From positions 154,467,400 through 154,531,399 of the forward strand of contig CM022945.1 in the NCBI GenBank assembly GCA_012931725.1: 64,000 bases of DNA, given 5' to 3'. The DNA is from Litsea cubeba. Taxonomy: Eukaryota > Streptophyta > Magnoliopsida > Laurales > Lauraceae. The notes beneath the pieces are model-generated. The model did not search any database. It was given only the letters and a program-made list of their open reading frames with translations, and was not told the DNA's origin. Position 1 is the first letter of the stretch. Each line of letters opens with the position of its first letter. Made by a program: the position numbers and the translations under genes. Of this stretch, positions 1 to 7,800 are shown piece by piece.

Positions 1-2037
1 TTGGCGGTTCTCCTAGATATACGGAGAAGTCGCCTGTTGACATGGACCTTTTGATGCCATCCAGCGGCTACCAGGGCTCTGATTATCCGTCGTTCGATTT
101 GAGACCGGTGGGCCTTGGTATTTTCAGTGGTGACGGCAGCAATTGGATCAAGCCTTTTCGACTTCGAGGCCGTTTCAATGCTGACTCCGAGTGGAAGTCG
201 TGGACTGATCGCGTCTTGCTGATTGGTAGCGCCGTTTTGAAGGAAGCCGGGATTTTTGATGCGGTCCGCGCCTTTAGGGAGACCGTGATCTTTTCCGACG
301 AAGCCTTCATGGCTATGCTGGAATCATTCCTCCCACAAACCAATACCTTCGTTGTGACGAATGGTGAGATTGGTTTTTCTTTGAAGGAGCTGAGCGCCAT
401 TACTGGATTGCCCATCCTCGGCAAACTCTATGAGGAGTTTATGCCGATTGACAGCGGTCCTCGAGGGGCAGTCTGAGGAATTCAGGCTTCTATACTTTCA
501 GCTTGTCGCCTTCTATGATTTTTTGAAGGAGAAGGAGGGTTTGAAAGTTAGATCCAGCAGTTGGAAGAGTTTTAGCTCTTCATTCCCCAACTTTTTTGAT
601 AGCAGGGAGCCTTCTGATAGCGTGACCCAAGAAGCCGGAGCTCAAGATCCAAGTTCAAAGAAGATCTTGGCCATGCAAGAAGAGTTGAGAGATTTCTGTG
701 CAAGTACAAATGCCATATGTCCTGACATTGCACTGCGGAGAGATCTCGCTGTTTACCTCACTTATTGGCTTGGTGAGGCTGTTTTTGCTGGAGGAGATGG
801 AACGCACATCAGGCCGCATTGTATTTTCCCGGCTTGTCAGATGGCGTTTGGAGAGCAGCTTGCTTTGGTGCCAGCTCTTTACTCCTACTTGTGTACCGAA
901 CTACAGGCTGCTGCTTTTTTGGTTCGGCTTGGGCTTCCCATGAATAGGGTATTTTCAGCCCATATCTTTTATTCGTGGTATGTATACCACTGTCCTGGCT
1001 TCCATCGGCTGGGTGCTGCACAGGATGATGATCCTCTGATGATTCGACTGGCTAAGGGCAAAGCCGTGTCCGAATCACTTTTGTTTGCCCGCATGAGGAT
1101 CCGACGGTTCAGGGACGTCGAGATGGGGCAATCTTCAGTGAAGCTTTCTCCGGAGTTGCGGAAGAAGGCTTTTGATTTTGGTGCCTCCCGAGACTCTACC
1201 AGGGCGGGGTCGGGAAGGCATTATTCCTTGACAAATGCAGAGAGAGAGTGGCTTTTTCAGCATACGTGTCGGCACGATGGTGTACCGCATATATCTTTTC
1301 GTCGACATCCAGCCGTATGTACCTTCTCGCTTTGCTTTGCAGCTGGGCTTTTCTCAAGGCGTTGTTGGAGCGCCTTCAAGCATGGTGAAGCGCTTTGGAG
1401 GCTTACAGGACGGGAGAAATGCATGGGCTTTCTATAGTGCTGAAGACACTACAGCCATGATTTCTTATCCTGTGTTGCTGACTTCCCGGACTGCCGGTTT
1501 TGCGAAGTGGTTCGCGGAGAGCTTTTCGGCATATCGGGGGCTTTCCAAGAAGGAGCTTGATGTGAAGCTGGCATCTGGAAAAGGGCCTTGGAAAGTCGGA
1601 TGGCATCCGGCGAGAGGAAGTTTGGGCCTTCCTTTCTGGAGAGAAGCACAAGATAGGCTTTCTCGGTGACCAGGGCGTCATTGGTTCTGAAGCTGTTCGA
1701 GAAATATCTGATGAGGCTTTGGAGCAGCCAGAACAGGAGGAAGCCGAACTTGGCGCTTGGATGCAAGCGGCACAGAGGCAAGCTTCCGTGGAGTCTACTG
1801 GCAAGAGCAGACCATCCAGTGAGGAGTCAAGTGGGAAACCTGACTCTGACAGCGGGGTAGGTTCTTCTAAGAAGCGAACCCGCCGGAGTAAGAGGGGGAG
1901 GAGTCATCATCACAGCAAGGGGCAGCATGAGGACTCTCCTAACTTGGAAGTTCCTCTTACTATCAATGAGGATGTGCCAGTGGATGCTGACGAGCCTCCA
2001 GAGAAGAGAAGTCGAGAAGAAGAGAACATCGGTGAAG

Positions 2038-2138
2038 GTATGATTCTTCCTTTTTCTCTTTCCATTTCTTTTCATGGGATTTTTTCCATGTTTTGATTTG
2101 CTTCTTGTTTTCTGCTTTTCTTCTTCTTCTTTTTTTAG
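2038..2138 (+). other. Intron 1 of the antisense PMD gene
   Basis: It starts GTATGA after GGTGAAG and ends in a long pyrimidine tract and TTTTTTAG, 101 bp. Splicing joins a phase-1 codon (G|CA) and continues the acidic linker. The sister copy has the same intron at 62635-62732 (98 bp) with the same borders. Confidence 0.8.
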
Positions 2139-2252
2139 CAGAGGAAGACTTGGTGATGCCTGAGGTCCCAACCGATGACGTGGTGATGGATCCTGTTGAG
2201 GCACCTGAAGAAGAACCGAGGGACTCTGGAGTAAATCCAGAATCTCCAATTG

Positions 2253-2329
2253 GTACGACTTCTTTTGCTCCTTTTTTTTTTTTTTTTGAGTTTGTGACTC
2301 GGTTTGCTAACAATTTTTTTTTTTGTCAG
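2253..2329 (+). other. Intron 2 of the antisense PMD gene
   Basis: It starts GTACGACTTC and ends TTTTGTCAG after poly-T, 77 bp, phase 1. The sister intron is 62446-62519 (74 bp). The intervening exon of 114 bp is a whole number of codons. Confidence 0.8.
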
Positions 2330-2440
2330 CTGACTTGCCACAGGGTTCTGATGACTTTGAACCATCGATGGACGCAAATGTTGATGATGCTTTCGATGAG
2401 TTCATGGAGGAAGAGAGTGTTCCGCCAGTCGTCGAAGAAG

Positions 2441-2515
2441 GTATTTTATAGTAATAACCCTGATAATGATTTTCAAACAGGATTATATTCATACCTTTTT
2501 GTGTTTCTTTGGCAG
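2441..2515 (+). other. Intron 3 of the antisense PMD gene
   Basis: It starts GTATTTTATAG and ends TTTCTTTGGCAG, 75 bp, phase 1. It contains in-frame stops, so it must be removed for the protein to continue. The sister intron is 62260-62334 and is also 75 bp. Confidence 0.8.
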
Positions 2516-3450
2516 GTTTTGAAGTGACAGAGGAAGGTTCGTCGCTTCCAGAGCAAGGGATGCCAGAGGTTAATCCAGAGGTAGAGACTCCTGGGACCAG
2601 TTCTGACAATATTGAGGAGATTCCTCGCGCTGAGATTCCTTCCCGAGCAGGAGCAGCTTCAACTGGAAAGAGTTCTTTTGTTACTCTTTCAACAGATGAT
2701 GACATGAGCAGCCGACCAACGGAGTTGGGCGAATCTTCAGCTGGGCCATCTCTTCTTTTTGCGAAGAAGGTGGTGGTGCGAGTTCTGAGCTCTTGGATTG
2801 AGACTCTCTTTTCTGGGCACTTGGAAGCCGGATTTAGCATGATCCAGCATGTGCGTGAGATTCTCGGTGATGCTGAAGAAGCTGGTTTGGATGTCACATA
2901 TGCCAGGGCGATCGTTAATAGGATCATTGAGCTGGGGTGACAAGTGGTTTGAGACCATGGGTTTTCCTGACGATCAGTTCTTCAAGGAGATGTTCTCGGA
3001 CCCTGCGGATAAGGCTCAATCTGACCTGGATGAGGCTACAGAAAGCAAGAAGCAGGCAGTCCGAGAGAGGAACTTAGAAGAAATAACCATCATTAGGCTG
3101 ACACATGACCTTAACATCCTTGATAGGGAGGTCGATGAGGCCAGGAAACGTCTTGAGCATCTGCAGGCACAAGTCGCTGCCAAGTGTACTGAAAGAACAG
3201 AGGCTCGTGAAAGGGAGACTGCTCTGATTCACCGAGTTGCGGATGCCATTCGAGTTCTCAAAGGAAGTCTGATGAGGACAAACAATGGAAAACCGCTCGA
3301 AGGAAGCTTCCCAGTGCAGAAGAAGGGTTACAGCCCACCCCAGCATCTCATGGCAGGTTCCTGAAGAAGCGTGCCTTGGAATCCTTGACGGATGAAGCCA
3401 AAAGCTTGCTTAAGGAGCTGAACTCTTGGCTGGAGACCGTTTTTGATTGA

Positions 3451-3840
3451 GCTCCTGTATACAGAAACCATCCTTCTTTCTTTTTTTTTTTTTTTTTTTT
3501 ACCACTTGTATTTTTTTTTGGTATTTTTTTTTGTAGTGCTTGTGAACACTTTCTTTTTTTTGGTACCACATGTATTTTTTTTGGTACTCCCTTTTTTTTT
3601 GTGTAGTGCTTGTGAACACTTTCTTTTTTTTTTGTTATCCCTACGCTCACTTTAATCTTTTTGTGATAAAAGTAATTGCTAAATGGGATGCTCTCTCTTT
3701 TTTTTGTTATCCCTACGCTCACTTAAATCTTTTTGTGAAAAAAGTAATTGCTAAATGGGATGCTTTTTTTTTTTGTTATCCCTACGCTCACTTGAATCTT
3801 TTTGTGATAAAAGTAATTGCTAAATGGGATTTGATCAAAA
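3451..3840. repeat. Poly-T rich spacer with three ~70-bp tandem repeats
   Basis: After the PMD stop codon come poly-T runs and two copies of a motif containing GTAGTGCTTGTGAACACTTT (about 3533 and 3603). Three units then begin GTTATCCCTACGCTCACTT at 3634, 3706 and 3775 (periods 72 and 69) and run to about 3840. The sister copy has two such units at about 61016-61140. Tandem repeats between pol and the 3' LTR are a known feature of Tat/Ogre elements. Confidence 0.8.
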
Positions 3841-3881
3841 GGTTGTCATTTTGTGAAAATCTTTTGTCAAGTAATTGTTTT

Positions 3882-4035
3882 GGCATGAAAGCCAGGTTTT
3901 TGTTTGTGGCATGGAAGCCAATTTTGTTTTGGTGGCATTGATAGCCGGTTTGTGGCATTTATAGCCTGTTTTGATGGCATTTATAGCCAGTTTGTGGCAT
4001 TTATAGCCTGTTTTGATGGCATTTATAGCCAGTTT
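3882..4035. repeat. Array of short GGC...GCC hairpin motifs
   Basis: Seven motifs of 12-13 bases start GGC and end GCC, with variable centres (GGCATGAAAGCC, GGCATGGAAGCC, GGCATTGATAGCC, then four GGCATTTATAGCC), separated by 6-15 bases. Several extend to a TGGC/GCCA stem. The sister copy holds about a dozen at 60620-60935. Three to four copies of the same motif also lie in the Tat LTR (about 15900-15975). Confidence 0.85.
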
Positions 4036-4051
4036 GGTTTTCAAAAAAAAT

Positions 4052-4505
4052 GCAAGTATCGACTAAAAGTCGCCTCCCTGCTGAATGGTCTTGCAAGTAT
4101 CGATGGAATGTCGCATCCTTGCTCATTCGGTTGCGAGTATCGATGGAATGTCGCATCCTCGCGGATTTGGGTGCAAGTATCGATGGATGTCGCATCCTTG
4201 CTTTTCAAAAATTTTGGTTTTGCGGGTACTGACTTGATGTCGTTTCCCCACGATTTTTGAAATTTGTGGTTTTCTCGAACCTTTGGGTTATGGATATCAA
4301 CTGAAATGTTGTGTCTCCACAGTTTTTTAGGTTTTTTCGAACCTTTGAAATTTGGGTTGTGGATATCAACTGAAATGTTGCGTTTCCACGGTTTTGGAAT
4401 TTGCAAGTATCGACGAAATGTCGCTTCCCTGCGATTTTGGAAGTGTCGAACGTGGTTCGCTTGCTTCCGATTTGTGCGAGTATCGACTAAGCGTCGCTTC
4501 CTCGC
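4052..4505. repeat. Ten-unit array of two-stem hairpins with compensatory changes
   Basis: Ten degenerate units of about 30 bases share one layout: 5-base outer arm, 3 bases, 4-base inner arm, about 5-base loop, inner arm, 4 bases, outer arm. Units start at 4052, 4093, 4133, 4173, 4222, 4290, 4359, 4403, 4439 and 4476. Outer pairs are GCAAG/CTTGC, GCGAG/CTCGC, GTGGA/TCCAC and GGAAG/CTTCC. Inner pairs are CGAC/GTCG, CAAC/GTTG and CGAA/TTCG. Bases facing each other change together. The array lies between the convergent stops of pol and the PMD gene and is kept in the sister copy at about 60140-60602. Confidence 0.85.
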
Positions 4506-4876
4506 GGTTTTTTGAAAAACCATTTTTTTTTTTGTTTAAAGACACGAGGGTCATAAATTTTGACCTAAAACCATTTTGGCGGTAAAAGGCAGGGTAGACT
4601 AGGGTGGAAATCCCTGAATCCGGATTTTTGTTTCAAACCATGAATTTTGGGTTCAAGGGTTGAAAATTTTGGTCAAGCTAGGGAAAGGTTCCTAAACTTG
4701 GATATATATATATATTTTTTTTGAACAATGAAACGATGAAAGTAAGCATTGTTTTAGATTTCTAGAAATTTCAACATTTGATATGAAAATTCTAAAAAAG
4801 GGTGGGTTTAGCGAGCGTGTACCTGGAAACCGGTTTTGGCCATACAGGCATTGCTCTTACCCAGTTGGGTAAGTCT
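4506..4876. other. Non-coding spacer before the pol stop
   Basis: This is AT-rich sequence downstream of pol with short T runs and a TATATATATA stretch near 4702. I see no gene or further repeat. The sister copy has the equivalent at 59783-60135. Confidence 0.6.
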
Positions 4877-7800
4877 TCAAGGGTAGTACCGCTTTAAGAA
4901 CTTGCCGTTGATGGGCAGCATACATCTGTCACCTTCCATGTTTAGGAGTGCGTATGCGCCATTGGAGAAAACTTTGTCGATGACGTAGGGTCCCTCCCAT
5001 TTCGGCTCAAATTTGCCTTTGGACTTGTGAGCGAAGACCATTGGTCTTTTTACCGCAAGAACCAAGTCATTCTTTTTGTAGGCGCGTTGCCTGACCTTTT
5101 TATCGAAAGATCCTGCCATGCGTGCTTGGTAAAGTTCAATGCTTTGTTGAGCTTCGAGATTGTCCAGCTCATCGAGATTGTCCAGCTCATGGAGCCGCAA
5201 TTTGACATTGCTTTCTTGAGTCATGTCATTTTGCAAGGATACCCTCAAGGAAGGAATTTGTACTTCCAAGGGCACGACAGCTTCGCATCCATAGACCAAG
5301 GAGAATGGTGTGCTATGGGTTGGTCCTCGAACGGTGGTTCGATAGGCCCACAAAGCTTCAGACATTTTGTCGCTCCAGTCTCTTTTGTGATTAGAGACCA
5401 TTTTTTTGAGGATTTTGCAGAGTGTCTTGTTGAAAGCTTCTGCTAACCCGTTTGCTGCCGGATTGTATGGAGTCGAAGGACAGCTTTGGATTTTGTATTT
5501 GTCGCAGAACCTGTAGAATCGATGATCCCGGAACTGTGGTCCGTTATCATGGACGAATCTTTTGGGTATGCCGAAACGACAAATGATGTTGGTGCGTAGG
5601 AACTGAAGGACTGATGAGGTCTTCATTTCGTTAAACGCAAATGCTTCTGACCACTTGGAGAAGTAATCCGTAGCGGCGAAGATGAAGCGATGACCTTTGC
5701 TTGAAGGGGGAGAAATAGGACCTATGATGTCCATACCCCAGGCTTCGAAAGGCCATGAGATCGCTGTAGGATGCAGCCATTCTGGAGGCATGTGAATGTA
5801 ATCTCCATGAACTTGGCATTGTTGGCAGCGCTTAGCAAATTGCATTGCGTCAGCTACCATGGTAGGCCAGTAATATCCTAACCTTTTTATCTGATCATAG
5901 AGCTTAGGTCCAGCCTGATGAGCTCCACAAAGACCAGCATGAACTTCTTTGAGTGTTTCTTCAGCCTCTTGTTGTGACAAGCAGCGTAGAAGTACTCCGT
6001 TGAAGGATTTCCTGTAAAGGATTTTTGAAGGAATATCCAAATGGAAGCTTGGGGTTCGCCTTTGGATGCTTACCCGTTCTTTTGGATCTTCAGGTAGGAT
6101 TCCGAACATAATGTAATCAATGAACGGATCCCTCCAGTCGCCAATTGAAGTTTGAAGGATTGAAATCCGACTTCCGACCACTTGGTGGCATTCAGCAACT
6201 GCTTGGTGTGTGTTAAGAGGAGGAAGGATTCTTCTTTCGCACACTGTGATTTGCATGTTTTCCCCTTCCTGGATTGCCATGGATGCGGCAAGTCCGGCTA
6301 GGGCATCCGCACGTATGTTTTCACCTCTACGAATGTGGGTGATGTGACAGATGTCAAACTTTTGCAGAAGTGATTGTGCCTTGTTGTAGTAGGGCAACAA
6401 ATCTGGCTTCCTGACTTCAAATTTCTGATTCATCTGGTTGACGATCAGTTGAGAGTCTCCAAAGACTTCCAGCATGGTGATACCGGATTCGATGGCGAGT
6501 TCCAATCCTAAGATCAGAGCTTGATATTCAGCTGCATTGTTTGTGCATGGTTCCAGTAGCGAGAAAGCGTGTGGAATCATGTATTTGTCGGGGCTAACAA
6601 AGAGGATGCCAACTCCCGAGATCAGCTGTCTTTTTTCATTTGTCCTGGTTGCACCGTCAAAGTACATGTCCCAGGAGGCACTTTGTGAGAAAGTCTCCAC
6701 ATTGTAGACTGGTTCGTCTGGGAGATCATCTCTGAGTGGAGAATCTTTAGGCAATGGATGCTCTGCGAGGAAGTCTGCTAGAGCTTGCCCTTTGATTGCT
6801 TTTTGTGGTACATACCTAATATCAAATTGTGACAGAAGGATGGACCATTTTGCCAGTCGAGCATTGAGAGAACCTGCCTTTGTGACAAGGACCTTCAAGA
6901 GGTTGACCCTCGAGACCAGGTAGACTGTGTTGGAAAGCAAGTAGTGACGCAGCTTTTGTACGGCGAACATCACTGCAAGACATTCTTTTTCGACTGGAGA
7001 GTAGCGATGCTCTGCACCTACTAGCATGCGGCTGAGGTAATATAGAGCAGCTTCTTTTCTTTGATCATTTTCTTGCGCAAGCAGAGCTCCCAGAGAGTGA
7101 TCAAGGGCTCTTGTGTACAAGATGAATGGTTTTCCAGTGGTAGGAGCAGCTAACACTGGAGGTTTTGTCAGGTATGACTTGATGTCTTGGAAAGCAGCTT
7201 CACAGTCAGCATCCCAGACAAAGTTTACACCTTTTTTCATCAACCGGGAGAATGGACGGCATTTCCCCGAAAGATTGGAGATGAATCGTCTGATGTAGGC
7301 CAATCTCCCTTGAAGCCCTTTGAGTTCTCTCAAGGTTCTTGGAGAGGGCATTTCTAGAATGGCTTTGACTTTTATGGGGTCAAGCTCTATTCCAGCTTTC
7401 CGAACTAAGAATCCGAGGAACTTACCCGACGAGACGCCGAAGAAGCATTTCAATGGATTCATTCGCAGTTTGTGTTTGCGAAGCTGGAGGAAGACTTCTC
7501 GAAGGTTTTCGAGATGATCTTCTTTTCTTTTGCTTTTGACGGCGAGGTCATCAACGTAACATTCAACCGTCTTGTGCTGCATATCTTGGAATATTTTCAT
7601 CATAGCCCTCTGATATGTGGCACCAGCATTTTTCAGACCAAATGGCATGACAGTGTAACAATACACGCCAAATGGGGTTCGAAAGGATGTATGTTTTTCA
7701 TCCTCAGGATGCATCTTTATCTGATTGTAGCCAGAGAAACCATCCATGAATGTCATTCGCTCGAATCCACAGGTATTATCAATCATTACCTCTGGTATGG

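Larger units (their letters stand above)
42..3450 (+). pseudogene. Plant mobile domain gene carried antisense in Tat-L, three introns, frame broken
   Basis: The N-terminal part resembles the plant mobile domain (PMD, aminotransferase-like) family, with the pattern TNTFVVTNGEIGFSLKELSA followed by TGLP near residues 100-125 of the first segment. A long alpha/beta-like region follows, then an acidic Ser/Glu-rich linker, and a C-terminal coiled coil around 3010-3240 (heptad-like Leu/Ile with Lys/Glu/Arg). The exons are 42-2037, 2139-2252, 2330-2440 and 2516-3450, ending at TGA 3448-3450. All three introns are GT-AG and phase 1, and splicing keeps one frame from about 1690 to 2935. Frame breaks lie near 470, 1255, 1660 and 2936; at the last, the sister copy lacks one G. 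The frame is open to base 1, so the true start may be upstream. PMD proteins are nuclear factors linked to silencing and are often found in transposons; any role here is inferred. It converges with pol. Confidence 0.8.

Noticed and set aside
3480..3620. Long poly-T as a retroposed poly-A tail of a host gene
   Set aside because: The tract lies inside the Tat element in both copies with GT-rich repeats, has no target duplication around it, and the adjacent gene still has introns.
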